Positions 43,593 through 52,537 are shown, counted from the stretch's first letter. The stretch: DNA of 64,000 nucleotides from Albimonas sp963977235 (GCF_963977235.1 NZ_CAXBOD010000016.1:1-64000), one strand, 5' to 3'. The notes: a model not told the origin generated them from the sequence alone. Numbers and translations are program-made.

Positions 43593-43928
43593 GGCGATCC
43601 CGGGCGGGCCGCGCCGGCCCGCCCGGGCGATTCCCCCAACCCGTCGCCGACCCGCCGCGGACCTGTCGCCGGCCCGGAGTCGCGCGCGCGCCCTGCGCCT
43701 GCGCCCCGGGAACAGGCGCGCGGGCGGCGTCGTGGCCGCGTCAAGAAAGCGTCACCGAGCGTCAAGCTGGGCAAGCGTCCATCAAACCCGCCATCGCGGC
43801 GCCCAATGCCGCGCCATTCGGCGGGAAATAATCCGACCATATCGATTTGTCTTTGGTTCAAACCTTCCCGCGGGGACAGGCTTACCTTCGCGTGATGCCG
43901 CAGCGTCGCGCAGAGGGACGGTCTGCCG
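43593..43928. other. Regulatory gap upstream of uspA
   Basis: 336 bp. From 43738 the composition drops sharply in GC. It contains direct repeats of GCGTCA (listed separately) and an AT-rich stretch (GGGAAATAATCC, CATATCGATTTGTC, about 43823-43851) that is probably the uspA promoter region. No gene is seen. Confidence 0.55.
43738..43780. promoter_or_regulatory. Direct repeats of GCGTCA, candidate activator site
   Basis: GCGTCA starts at 43738, 43749 and 43759, with a GCGTCC at 43775. Spacing of 11 and 10 bases places them on one face of the helix, as for PhoB/OmpR-type response regulators. The region lies about 150-190 bases upstream of uspA. The core GTCA recalls the PhoB box but is not a match. 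Confidence 0.4.
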
Positions 43929-44399
43929 ATGTCCGGCGCCGAAAGCGCGGAGGGTGCTCCCACCATGATCGAGGAGATCTACGTCGTCGCCTTCGAGGGC
44001 GATGAACGCCACCACGTGCTCGACTACGCCACAGAGCAGGCGAAGAAGTCGGGCGCGCGCCTTCACATCCTGCACGTCCTGGAATGGTCGCCCTACGCCT
44101 TCCTGACGCCAGAGGAGCTCGAGGAACGCCACGGGCGCCGCAAGGACGAGCTCGCCCGCGCTCATTCCGCCATCATGGGGCCGGCGCTGCAGCGGGTGGC
44201 GGCCGCCGACGTCTCGGCCGAGGGCGAGATCCGCTACGGCCAGGTCGTCGAGCTGGTCTGCGACACCGCCGAGAAGCTCGGCGCCTCGATGATCTTCGTC
44301 GGGCGGGCCGGGGGCAACGCGCTGGGCGCGCGGATCTTCGGCTCGGTGCCGCTGGGGCTTGCCCAGGCCGCCACCGTGCCGACCGTCATCGTCCCCTGA
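43929..44399 (+). CDS. Universal stress protein UspA family
   Basis: A 156-residue single-domain Usp protein. The first strand is EEIYVVAFEGDERHHVLDYA and the nucleotide loop region is SMIFVGRAGGNALGARIFGSVPLGLAQAATVPTVIVP (read in parts), which carries the Gly-rich pattern of the ATP-binding type with G-S at the usual place. The start may be 43929 or the ATG at 43965 (MIEEIYVV); both have purine-rich sites. It is 14 bases from the symporter gene, so the pair is surely an operon and this may be a regulator of transport. Confidence 0.88.
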   Translation: MSGAESAEGAPTMIEEIYVVAFEGDERHHVLDYATEQAKKSGARLHILHVLEWSPYAFLTPEELEERHGRRKDELARAHSAIMGPALQRVAAADVSAEGEIRYGQVVELVCDTAEKLGASMIFVGRAGGNALGARIFGSVPLGLAQAATVPTVIVP

Positions 44400-44413
44400 G
44401 CGAGAGAGAACCC

Positions 44414-45994
44414 ATGCGATTTCATCCCGAAGCTTCCTCGCGCGTCCCGGGCGGCGCCCTCATTCCCATCCTCGCGCTGGCGGCCCTGCTGGTTGCGGCC
44501 GCCGGTCCCGCCGCGGCGCAGTCGCTGGACGAGACCATCAACACGATCTTCGCCGACTACACCGGCTGGTACGTGGCGCTGATCTTCGCCGACCTGCCGG
44601 GCACCAACTTCAGCTGGATCGCGCTGTGGCTGGTGGTCGCCGCGCTGATCTTCACCGGCTATTTCGGCTTCATCCAGATCAAGGGCTTCGTCCACTCGAT
44701 CCGGCTGGTGCGGGGCGACTACTCCGACCCCGACGACGCGGGCGAGGTCAGCCACTTCCAGGCGCTGGCGACCGCGCTCTCGGGCACGGTGGGCCTGGGC
44801 AACATCGCCGGCGTCGCGGTGGCGGTCGGCATCGGCGGTCCGGGGGCGACCTTCTGGATGGTGATCGCCGGCCTCTTCGGCATGGCCACCAAGTTCACCG
44901 AGTGCACGCTGGGCGTGCGCTACCGCAACGAGTATCCCGACGGCCGCGTCTCGGGCGGGCCGATGTACTACATCACCAAGGGCTTCAAGGAGCGTGGGCT
45001 GCCCGGCGGACCGTTCCTGGCGGTGCTGTTCTGCATTTTCACCATTCTCGGCGCGCTGGGCGGCGGGAACATGTTCCAGGCCAACCAGGCGCATGCGCAG
45101 CTCGCGGGCGTGGTCGGCGACTACCCGGGCTTCATCACCGGCTGCATCCTGGCCGTGGTGACCTTCGCGGTGATCGCGGGCGGGCTGAAGTCGATCGCCA
45201 AGGTGACCGAGAAGGTGGTCCCGTTCATGGGCATCTTCTATGTCGCGGTCTCGGTCCTGATCCTGCTGATGAACTACGACATGATCGGCTGGGCTCTGGG
45301 CCAGATATTCCTCGGCGCCTTCACCGGCCTGGGCGTGGTCGGCGGCTTCACCGGCGCCCTGATCCAGGGTTTCCGACGCGCCGCCTTCTCCAACGAGGCC
45401 GGCATCGGTTCGGCCGCCATCGCCCACTCCGCCGTGCGCACCAAGGAGCCGGTGACCGAGGGCTACGTCGCCCTGCTGGAGCCGTTCATCGACACGGTGG
45501 TGATCTGCACCATGACCGCGCTGGTGATCATCATCACCGGCGTGCTGACCATGGACCCCGAGACGGGCCACTATGTCTGGAACGCCGAGGCCGGGCGGAT
45601 CGCGACGATGGGCGAGGTGTCGGGCGTGCAGCTGACCTCGGCGGCCTATGCGCAGGCCTTCGGCTGGTTCCCGGTGCTGCTGGCGGTGGCGGTGGTGCTG
45701 TTCGCCTTCTCGACGATGATCTCGTGGAGCTACTACGGGCTGAAGGCCTGGACCTACCTCTTCGGCGAGGGCAAGACCAAGGAGGTCGTGTTCAAGGCGA
45801 TCTTCTGCCTGTTCATCATTGTCGGCGCCTCGGCCAACCTGGGCCCGGTGATCGACTTCTCCGACGCCATGCTGTTCTCGATGGCGGTGGTGAACGTGAT
45901 CGCGCTCTACCTGCTGATGCCGATCGTGCGGGGCGAGCTCGACAGCTACGTGACCCGCCTGCGCTCCGGCGAGATCAAGCGCTACAAGGGCTGA
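44414..45994 (+). CDS. Alanine/glycine:cation symporter (AgcS family)
   Basis: A 526-residue inner-membrane transporter taking up alanine or glycine with Na+ or H+. It starts with a hydrophobic signal-like helix ending GPAAAQS, then ten or more helices. The hallmark segments GTVGLGNIAGVAVAVGIGGPGATFW and FSNEAGIGSAAIAHSA (read in parts) are clear. The ATG at 44414 follows GAGAGAGAACCC. The hairpin repeat at 46096-46162 lies downstream, between this gene and the convergent peptidase. Confidence 0.95.
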   Translation: MRFHPEASSRVPGGALIPILALAALLVAAAGPAAAQSLDETINTIFADYTGWYVALIFADLPGTNFSWIALWLVVAALIFTGYFGFIQIKGFVHSIRLVRGDYSDPDDAGEVSHFQALATALSGTVGLGNIAGVAVAVGIGGPGATFWMVIAGLFGMATKFTECTLGVRYRNEYPDGRVSGGPMYYITKGFKERGLPGGPFLAVLFCIFTILGALGGGNMFQANQAHAQLAGVVGDYPGFITGCILAVVTFAVIAGGLKSIAKVTEKVVPFMGIFYVAVSVLILLMNYDMIGWALGQIFLGAFTGLGVVGGFTGALIQGFRRAAFSNEAGIGSAAIAHSAVRTKEPVTEGYVALLEPFIDTVVICTMTALVIIITGVLTMDPETGHYVWNAEAGRIATMGEVSGVQLTSAAYAQAFGWFPVLLAVAVVLFAFSTMISWSYYGLKAWTYLFGEGKTKEVVFKAIFCLFIIVGASANLGPVIDFSDAMLFSMAVVNVIALYLLMPIVRGELDSYVTRLRSGEIKRYKG

Positions 45995-46095
45995 GGGCCC
46001 CGAGAGACCGACGCGCGCCCAGGGCTCTCCGGGGCGCGCGCGAGGTCTCAAGGCTGGTTCGGACGGGACGCCGGTCCCGGGCGCGAGGCGGCCCG

Positions 46096-46162
46096 GCCCG
46101 CCCGCTGGGCGCCTGCAGACCCCTGTTTCAACAAGCGGACTACAGGCGCCCTGCGGGCGGGC
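46096..46162. repeat. 67-bp palindromic repeat, copy 2 of a dispersed family
   Basis: Arms GCCCGCCCGCTGGGCGCCTG.. (46096-46118) and its complement (46140-46162) differ at two pairs, around a 21-nt loop. Positions 46140-46164 are the exact reverse complement of 87-111, so this is an inverted copy of the element near recR with a different loop. It lies between two convergent genes, in both 3' flanks. Confidence 0.75.
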
Positions 46163-46232
46163 TTTGACCAGGGATGGGCGTTGTCGCCCCGCCGGAAGGG
46201 GGGGCGTGGACACCGTTGCCCCGGGGAACGGC

Positions 46233-48095
46233 TCAGACGTCCATCGCCTCCAGTTCGCCGATCATCCGGTCGATCAGGCCCAGGCCCTTCTGCCAGAACT
46301 CCGGGTCCGTGGCGTCGAGGCCGAAGGGCGCCAGCAGCTCCTTGTGGCCCTTCGAGCCGCCGGCGGCGAGCAGGTCGAAATACTTCTTCTGGAAGCCCGG
46401 CTCCCCCTCCTCGAACACGGCGTAGAGCGCGTTCACCAGCCCGTCGCCGAACGCGTAGGCGTAGACGTAGAAGGGCGAGTGGATGAAGTGCGGGATGTAG
46501 GTCCAGTAGTTCTCGTAGCCCTCGGCAAACTCGAACGCCGGGCCGAGGCTCTCGGTCTGCACCTCCATCCAGATGCGGCCCAGGTCCTCGGAGGTCAGCT
46601 CGCCCTCGGCGCGGGCGGCATGGACCCGGCACTCGAAGTCGTAGAAGGCGATCTGGCGCACCACGGTGTTGAGCATGTCCTCGACCTTGCCCGCCAGCAG
46701 CGTGCGCCGCTTCTTGGGGTCGGTCTCGGCATCCAGCAGCTTGCGGAAGGTCAGCATCTCGCCAAACACCGAGGCCGTCTCGGCCAGCGTCAGGGGGGTG
46801 TTGGACAGAAGTTCGCCCTGGTCGGCGGCCAGGATCTGGTGCACGCCGTGGCCCAGCTCATGGGCGAGCGTCATCACGTCCCGCGTCTTCCCCAGGTAGT
46901 TCAGCATCACATAGGGATGCACGTCGGTCACCGTGGGGTGGGCGAAGGCGCCCGGCGCCTTGCCGGGCTTCACCGGCGCGTCGATCCAGCCCTTGTCAAA
47001 GAACGGCTCGGCCAGCGCGGCCATCTTCGGATCGAACCCCGCGTAGGCGTCGAGCACCATCGACCGCGCCTCGTCCCAGGAGACCTTGCGGTCGGGCTCG
47101 TCGGGCAGGGGGGCGTTGCGGTCCCAGTGCTGCAGCTTCTCGAGCCCCAGCCACTTCGCCTTCAGCGCGTAGTAGCGGTGCGAGAGACGCGGGTAGGCGC
47201 CGACCACCGCGTCACGCAGGGCCTCGACCACCTCGGGCTCGACGTGGTTGGCCAGATGCCGCGCGGTCTGGGGCGTGGGCATCTTGCGCCAGCGGCACTC
47301 GATCTCGTGCTCCTTGGCCAGCGTGTTGGTGATGCGGGTGAAGAGGGGCAGGTTCTCGGCGAACACTTCGGACAGCGCGGCGGCCGCGGCGGCGCGGCGC
47401 GAGCGGTCGGAGTCCGACAACAGCGTCAGCGTCGATTCCAGCGGCAGCGGCTCGTCCTCGCCCTCCACCTCGAAGGTCAGGCGGGCCATGGTCTCGTCGA
47501 ACAGGCGGTTCCAGGCGGTGGCGCCGACCACCGACTGGTCGTGGAGGAACTTCTCGAGCTCGTCCGAGAGCTGGTAGGGCCGGTAGGCGCGCACCCGCTC
47601 GAGCCACGGCAGGTAGCGCGCGAGGGTCGGGCTCTCGCCCGCCATCTCGGCCAGCCGCTCGTCCGAGAGGCGGTTGATCTCCAGCGTCAGGAACACGATC
47701 GGGGCGGTGATCTCTGTCACCTCGGCCTGGCGGTCGCCCATGAACTTGGCGCGCGCGGGGTCGGAGGTGTTCTGGTAAAGGCGCAGCCCCGCGTAGCTCA
47801 TCACCCGGCCCAGCTTCTGCTGCAGCGCCTCGTAGCGGGCGACGGCCCAGCCCAGCTCGTCCCCGGTCAGGGTCTCGAGCTTGCCCTCGTAGTCCTCGGC
47901 GAGCTTGGCGGCCTCCTCCCTCGCGGCGTCGAGATCGGCGCGCAGGGCCTTGTCGTCGGGGCCGACATAGAGGTCGTCGAGGTTCCACTCCGGCAGCTCG
48001 CCCAGCGGCGTCGCGCCGCCCGAGGCCTCGGCCACGTCGCGCAGCGGCGCGGCCTGCGGAATCGGCCCCAGCGGAGTCGGACGGGCGTGGATCAT
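46233..48095 (-). CDS. pepF: Oligoendopeptidase F (M3B family)
   Basis: A 620-residue cytoplasmic zinc peptidase that cleaves oligopeptides. The zinc motif is HELGHGVH (412-419) with the third ligand Glu near 439 (LAETASVFGE). Also typical are HPYVMLNYLGKTRDVMTLAHE and PHFIHSPFYVYAYAFGDGL (read in parts). The N-terminal 30 residues (Pro/Ala-rich) are extra. The ATG at 48095 is the first reasonable start after TGAAAGGACC on that strand. Confidence 0.94.
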   Translation of the reverse strand: MIHARPTPLGPIPQAAPLRDVAEASGGATPLGELPEWNLDDLYVGPDDKALRADLDAAREEAAKLAEDYEGKLETLTGDELGWAVARYEALQQKLGRVMSYAGLRLYQNTSDPARAKFMGDRQAEVTEITAPIVFLTLEINRLSDERLAEMAGESPTLARYLPWLERVRAYRPYQLSDELEKFLHDQSVVGATAWNRLFDETMARLTFEVEGEDEPLPLESTLTLLSDSDRSRRAAAAAALSEVFAENLPLFTRITNTLAKEHEIECRWRKMPTPQTARHLANHVEPEVVEALRDAVVGAYPRLSHRYYALKAKWLGLEKLQHWDRNAPLPDEPDRKVSWDEARSMVLDAYAGFDPKMAALAEPFFDKGWIDAPVKPGKAPGAFAHPTVTDVHPYVMLNYLGKTRDVMTLAHELGHGVHQILAADQGELLSNTPLTLAETASVFGEMLTFRKLLDAETDPKKRRTLLAGKVEDMLNTVVRQIAFYDFECRVHAARAEGELTSEDLGRIWMEVQTESLGPAFEFAEGYENYWTYIPHFIHSPFYVYAYAFGDGLVNALYAVFEEGEPGFQKKYFDLLAAGGSKGHKELLAPFGLDATDPEFWQKGLGLIDRMIGELEAMDV

Positions 48096-48228
48096 GAGAG
48101 GTCCTTTCGGGTCGGTCGAAGCGGGCCGGTCGCGACGCGGCGCGGGGCCGGGGCTCCGCTCGGGGATGGGTCGGGTCCAGTGATAGACGCCGGGAGAGGG
48201 GGACGGAAGGGCGCGGCGCCCGCCCGGA

Positions 48229-48633
48229 TCAGAGGTCGATGGCCGGCGCGGGCGTGTCGGGGGCGGCTTTGGGCGCCTCCTGGGGGCCCGCGTCGGGCGC
48301 GGAATCTTCGAGCCCTTCGGCGCCGCCCTCGCGCCTGGGGATCAGGATGTCGCCATTCGGCAGCATCTCGGGCGGGCCGTAGTCGTCGAGCATGGCGACG
48401 GCGTCGCGCATCTGGCGCAGGGCGGGGCCGAGCTGCTCGCGCAGGCGCTCGATCGCCTCGCGGGCGGCGTCGGTCATCTCGTCGAGGCCCGGGATCTCCG
48501 GCAGCCAGCCGTCCTGGGCCTCGGGGGCGGGCGCCTCGGGCGTCTGTTGCGCGGCGAGCGGCGGGGCCGCGAGGGCCAGCGCCAGGGCAAGCGCGGGAAG
48601 GGCGAGCGCGGGGAGGGTGCGGGCGGTTGTCAT
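48229..48633 (-). CDS. Small periplasmic protein of a Rhodobacterales family
   Basis: A 134-residue protein with a clear signal peptide (LPALALALALAAPPLAAQ, about 11-28). A helical segment follows (DEMTDAAREAIERLREQLGPALRQM, read in parts) and then DDYGPPEMLPNGDILIPRR. I recall this YxxPEMLPNGDIIIRR ending from small Rhodobacterales proteins that databases often mislabel as AAA+ ATPase; no ATPase motif exists here. Function is unknown. The C terminus is acidic and Pro/Ala-rich. Confidence 0.75.
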   Translation of the reverse strand: MTTARTLPALALPALALALALAAPPLAAQQTPEAPAPEAQDGWLPEIPGLDEMTDAAREAIERLREQLGPALRQMRDAVAMLDDYGPPEMLPNGDILIPRREGGAEGLEDSAPDAGPQEAPKAAPDTPAPAIDL

Positions 48634-49075
48634 GGCGCTGATGTGGGGCGCGGCGCCCCATCCGCCAAGGCGGGCGAGGCGGCGGGCCGCAAGCCGCGGC
48701 GCAACGCGCGCGCCGGTGGGGGCGGTCCGCCCGCCGCGGCGGGGTCGGCGTGGGCGCCTGTTGCGGAGCGAGAGCGGCGGGCGAGGGGCGCCGGGCCGGC
48801 TGGCGAGGGGGCGCCCGGGCGGCAAGGCGCGGGCGCGTGGGCCGGCGCCGGGCCAGGGCCCCACCGCCTCCGGCTGCAAGGGGAGACGTCGGCCACCTGC
48901 GCCGCGCTGGCCGCGCCGCGGCGGGCCAAACGGTCCGACCGGGCGCATCCGTTGCGCCGCGGCTTTCGGGACACGGGCGCCAGGGCCCCCAAAAGAGAAA
49001 CGCCCCGCGGGAGACCCGCGGGGCGTTCCTGTTTCTGACCGTCCGGCGGGCCTCAGGCCCGGCCGGCCGTCGCGA
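48634..49075. other. 442-bp gap, one terminator
   Basis: Upstream of the small periplasmic gene and downstream of the OmpA-family gene on the same strand. Apart from the terminator at 48991-49027 it is featureless GC-rich DNA. GGGCGCCTGTTGCGGAG near 48738 faintly resembles the arm of the palindromic repeat family, but I see no matching second arm. Confidence 0.5.
48991..49027 (-). terminator. Intrinsic terminator of the OmpA-family gene
   Basis: On the minus strand AACGCCCCGCGGG pairs perfectly with CCCGCGGGGCGTT around a TCT loop and is followed by TCTCTTTT. It starts 49 bases after the stop codon. A strong, textbook structure fitting a highly expressed envelope protein. Confidence 0.85.
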
Positions 49076-49900
49076 TCACTCGGAGATCGCGATGGTGGCG
49101 CGACGGTTGCGCGGCTCGCGCACGTTGTCGCCGGTCGGGACGGCCAGCTCGAGCTCCGAGCGGCCGGCCTTGGTCACGGTGCCCACGTTGACGCCATCGG
49201 TCGACGCACGGGCCAGGATGGCGCGCTCGACGGCGGTGGCGCGACGCTCGGACAGACGCTGGTTGTAGGCGACCGAGCCGACGGTGTCGGTGTGGCCAAC
49301 GATCGAAACCAGCGGCGAGCCGTAGGCGGACAGCAGGGTCACGACCTCGTTGATCACTTCCTGAGCGGCGGCAGTGATGTCAGCGCGGTCGAAGCCGAAG
49401 TACACGGTCAGGTCGCCGGCCGCGCCGATGCAGGCGGCGAGCGCCTCCTCGTACATGGCCATCGCGTCCTCGGCCGAGACGCACGCGTACGCGCCCTCGA
49501 CCAGCGACTCGAGGTACTGATCCCAGTAAGCCTGGGCTTTGGCGCACGCCTCGGGGCGGGCGGCCTTGTTGGCGTTCACCGCCGCGACCATCTCGGAGTA
49601 ACCGGTCGCGGAAACGCCGATCTCCTCAGGGGTCCAGGGGGCGACGCCGCCGGCGGCGGCGGCCTGGGACTTGGCCACGTAAGCGGTCGAGTCCATCCAG
49701 TTCACGTCGGTGCGCGCGGAACGCACGGCCAGAGCCTGATACTCACGAGCCAGCGCGGCGTCGAAGGACGAGCCCTCGATGCTGGTCCCGAGGTAGTCCT
49801 CGGCCGTGAAAGTCCCAGCCAGGTTCGCGCCCGGCAGGTACGAGCAGCCAGCCAGAGCCAGCGCAGAGCCCGCCATGACAATCCGGGAAATGTAGTTCAT
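49076..49900 (-). CDS. OmpA-family lipoprotein (peptidoglycan-associated)
   Basis: A 274-residue lipoprotein with a type II signal (LALAGC, lipidated C19), a middle domain of unknown fold (about 30-160, with a Cys pair near 115-140), and a C-terminal OmpA/Pal domain (about 165-270): VYFGFDRADI, GHTDTVGSVAYNQRLSERRA and RNRRATI. It should anchor the outer membrane to peptidoglycan. It is not Pal of the tol-pal operon. A strong terminator follows and an AT-richer leader of about 150 bases precedes, suggesting high expression. Confidence 0.92.
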   Translation of the reverse strand: MNYISRIVMAGSALALAGCSYLPGANLAGTFTAEDYLGTSIEGSSFDAALAREYQALAVRSARTDVNWMDSTAYVAKSQAAAAGGVAPWTPEEIGVSATGYSEMVAAVNANKAARPEACAKAQAYWDQYLESLVEGAYACVSAEDAMAMYEEALAACIGAAGDLTVYFGFDRADITAAAQEVINEVVTLLSAYGSPLVSIVGHTDTVGSVAYNQRLSERRATAVERAILARASTDGVNVGTVTKAGRSELELAVPTGDNVREPRNRRATIAISE

Positions 49901-50184
49901 CCCTCTCTCCGTCTCGGTTCGCCCGGCTGCGGCCGCCGGGACTGTGGGGTTCGGGCGACGGCCTGACGGTTGGCACCCTCAGGGACCGGATCGCACGTTC
50001 GCGCTTGACGATCAACCTTTCCGAGTCGCCGCAAGCCACGCCCGTGCCGCAGATTTCACATCACGTCGCGTTTTAACAACACATTCGGGACTGAGGGCTA
50101 GGTTCGCGGCGATTCTGTGGAAGACCGGGGCCGCCAAGGCGGGTGGCGCCGTGTTTTCCGCTCGGGGTGATACGGGAAAGCCAC

Positions 50185-50403
50185 ATGAGGACGCGCTTCG
50201 GAACTGGGGAATCGGATGCGGCTGCAGCCGACGTCCGCCTGCAGCTGGTCGGAACAGACGGCCATGTCAGATCGCTCGGGGAAATCGAATCGGAAACGAT
50301 CCGCTTCGCCATAAGCCGCTACGGGGGCAATCTTTCAGAGGCGGCGCGGCGCCTGGGGATCGGCCGCTCGACCCTCTACCGGCGATTGGGCGGCGACGAC
50401 TGA
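50185..50403 (+). CDS. Small Fis-type helix-turn-helix protein
   Basis: A 72-residue protein made almost entirely of the Fis/NtrC C-terminal DNA-binding domain: EIESETIRFAISRYGGNLSEAARRLGIGRSTLYRRL (about 33-68, read in parts). It lacks the receiver and sigma-54 activation domains. The frame is open to a GTG at 50143, but the ATG at 50185 before the conserved LVGTDGHVRSL part seems better. It could be a stand-alone nucleoid-type regulator or the remnant of a larger activator. Confidence 0.75.
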   Translation: MRTRFGTGESDAAAADVRLQLVGTDGHVRSLGEIESETIRFAISRYGGNLSEAARRLGIGRSTLYRRLGGDD

Positions 50404-50444
50404 TCCGCGCCGCCGCCGGCGGACGCTGCGCGGCGCGCTCGACG

Positions 50445-50474
50445 TTGCCGCCGGGGGGCGGGCCCGTCTAGGGT
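50445..50474 (+). promoter_or_regulatory. Candidate promoter of the DUF2319-like hydrolase gene
   Basis: TTGCCG (50445-50450) and TAGGGT (50469-50474) with an 18-base spacer, about 37 bases before the start codon. The -35 and TAG of the -10 match the promoters proposed at 30872-30900 and 34128-34156. Confidence 0.45.
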
Positions 50475-50510
50475 CGCGCCTCCCCCCGTGCGGCCCGTCG
50501 GAGCAGCGTC

Positions 50511-52430
50511 ATGCCGGAACCAGACCCCCGCGCCGGCGCTCCTCGGGGCGCGTCCCGCCCGCCCGAGGCCGCCCGCAGCGCTCGGCCTGCGGCCGACGGC
50601 GAGGCTCTGCCCCCCGGAGCGGACGGCGAGGCTCCGCTCCCGCCGATGTCCAGGCGCGAGACCTCGCCTCCGCCCGCCGCCGCCCCTGACGACGCGCGGC
50701 CGCCGGCGCAGGCGCAGGCGCAGGGGGCGGCGCAGGGGCAGGGGTCTGCGACGGGAGGCCGGACGGACGGGGCGCGAACCGAGGCGTGGCGGGGCGGCGG
50801 GCTCTCGTGGCTGGTGCTCGCCGCGGGGCTGGGGGTCTGCGCGCTGGCCTTCTCGCCCTCGCTGATCCCGCGGCCCTGGCCGTTCCAGGCGCTGCTGGCC
50901 GGGGTCTCCTTCGCGCTGGGTGCCTGGCTCGCGATCGCCGTGCGCTGGCTGTGGCGCTGGCTGGAACTGCCCGAGCCCGCCGCGCTGGCCGCCCGCCGCA
51001 CGGGGCAGGCGCTGAGTCTCGCCGCCGCGGCGGGGCTGGCGGCCGGACTTTGGCGCTCGGCCGGGTGGCAGAACGCGACGCGCGCGCTGATGGGCATGCC
51101 CCCGGTCGAGAACATGTTTCACGTCCGCACCCTTCTGGCCGCCGCGGCCGTGGCCGCGGTGTTGCTGGGGCTCGGCGCGCTGCTGGCCTGGGGGCTGCGG
51201 GCCGCGGCGCGCGCGCCCCTGCGGGTGTCGCGCCGCCGCGCGGCCTCGGCCGCAGGGGTGGCGCTGTTCCTGGGCCTGCTGGTCACCGCGGTCGATGGCA
51301 CGCTGGTGCGCGGCGCCATCGGCCTGATCGACCAGGTGCAGGCCGCCGTCGACGTCGCCGACCCGCCCGGGGCCGAGCCGCCCATCCTGCCCGAACGCTC
51401 CAGCGGTCCCGGCTCGCTGATCGCCTGGGACGGGCTCGGCCGCGCGGGCAAGCGCTTCGTCCACGAGGGGCCGCGCGCCGCCGAGATCTCGGCCGCCACC
51501 GGCCGCCCGGCGCGGGAGCCGATCCGCGCCTATGTCGGCCTGCGCGCCGCCGACGACGTCGAGGCGCAGGCCCGCCTCGCGCTCGACGAACTGACCCGCG
51601 CCGGCGGGTTCGAGCGCAAGATCCTGGTCATCGCCACGCCCACCGGCACCGGCTGGCTGCAGAACGAAGCCATCGCTCCGCTGGAATACATGCACGACGG
51701 CGACACCGCGGTGGTCGGGGTGCAGTATTCCTACCTGCAGAGCCCCCTGTCGCTGATCCTCGAGCCGGGGCTGGCCCAGGCCTCGGCCCGCGAGGTCTTC
51801 GCGGTGATCCATGAGCGCTGGCGCAGCCTGCCCGAAGCGACGCGCCCGCGCCTCTATGTCTTCGGGCTGAGCCTGGGCTCGCTGGGCTCGGAGGCCTCGC
51901 TGCCGCTCAACGCCTGGGTGCGCGACCCGATCAAGGGCGCGCTGTGGGCCGGCCCGACCTTCCGCAACCCGTTCTGGCGTCAGGTGCGGCGCGACCGGCG
52001 GGCGGGCTCTCCGGACTGGCGGCCGGTGTTCGAGGACGGGGCGCTGGTGCGCACGCTGGGCCCCTCGCTGCCGGGCGCGGCCTATGCCGAGGGCTGGGGG
52101 CCGCTGCGGATCGTGTTCCTGGCCAACCCCTCGGACCCGATCGCCTTCTTCGAGGAATCGATGTGGTGGCGCGAGCCGGCCTGGATGAAGCCTCCGCGCG
52201 GCGCCGACGTGACGCCGCTGTTCTCCTGGCGGCCGCTGACCAGTTTCCTTCTGACCGCGGCCGACATGCTCTCGGCCGCGGACGCGCCGCCCGGGCATGG
52301 CCACGACTACGCCGCCCAGGACTATGCCGACGCCTGGGCCGCGGTCACCGCGCGCGAGGGCTGGGGGCCGCTCGACAGCGCCCGGATCGCCGCCCGGATT
52401 CGCGAGACCGACCCTGACGTGGAGCGCTGA
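50511..52430 (+). CDS. Membrane-anchored alpha/beta hydrolase (DUF2319-like)
   Basis: A 639-residue protein. Residues 1-95 are Pro/Ala/Glu-rich and disordered. Four or five membrane helices follow (about 97-270), including the conserved FSPSLIPR. A C-terminal hydrolase domain carries the elbow GLSLGS, an Asp in NPSDPIAFF and a late GHGHDY. Function is unknown; family members are common in Actinobacteria and some Proteobacteria. The start could also be the ATG at 50646, but the first has CGGAGCAGCGTC before it and a promoter at the right distance. Confidence 0.82.
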   Translation: MPEPDPRAGAPRGASRPPEAARSARPAADGEALPPGADGEAPLPPMSRRETSPPPAAAPDDARPPAQAQAQGAAQGQGSATGGRTDGARTEAWRGGGLSWLVLAAGLGVCALAFSPSLIPRPWPFQALLAGVSFALGAWLAIAVRWLWRWLELPEPAALAARRTGQALSLAAAAGLAAGLWRSAGWQNATRALMGMPPVENMFHVRTLLAAAAVAAVLLGLGALLAWGLRAAARAPLRVSRRRAASAAGVALFLGLLVTAVDGTLVRGAIGLIDQVQAAVDVADPPGAEPPILPERSSGPGSLIAWDGLGRAGKRFVHEGPRAAEISAATGRPAREPIRAYVGLRAADDVEAQARLALDELTRAGGFERKILVIATPTGTGWLQNEAIAPLEYMHDGDTAVVGVQYSYLQSPLSLILEPGLAQASAREVFAVIHERWRSLPEATRPRLYVFGLSLGSLGSEASLPLNAWVRDPIKGALWAGPTFRNPFWRQVRRDRRAGSPDWRPVFEDGALVRTLGPSLPGAAYAEGWGPLRIVFLANPSDPIAFFEESMWWREPAWMKPPRGADVTPLFSWRPLTSFLLTAADMLSAADAPPGHGHDYAAQDYADAWAAVTAREGWGPLDSARIAARIRETDPDVER

Positions 52431-52473
52431 CCACCGCCCGTCCCCGTCCCCGTCCCCGTCTGTGGAATGCAAA

Positions 52474-52503
52474 CGGCCCCCGGCGCCTGGGCGCCGGGGG
52501 CCG
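52474..52503. terminator. Hairpin between convergent genes
   Basis: CGGCCCCCGGCGCC pairs with GGCGCCGGGGGCCG around a two-base centre, midway between the hydrolase and ETF-QO stops. T-runs are weak on both sides (GTTTG on the minus strand). Three tandem GTCCCC units (52440-52457) precede it. Confidence 0.6.
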
Positions 52504-52537
52504 TCGGGTCGCGTCGCCGGGCCGGGGCCCTGCGCGC

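Noticed and set aside
43855..43864. GGTTCAAACC resembling a tRNA T-loop
   Set aside because: The flanks do not form the T-stem, and no acceptor, D or anticodon arms are found around it.
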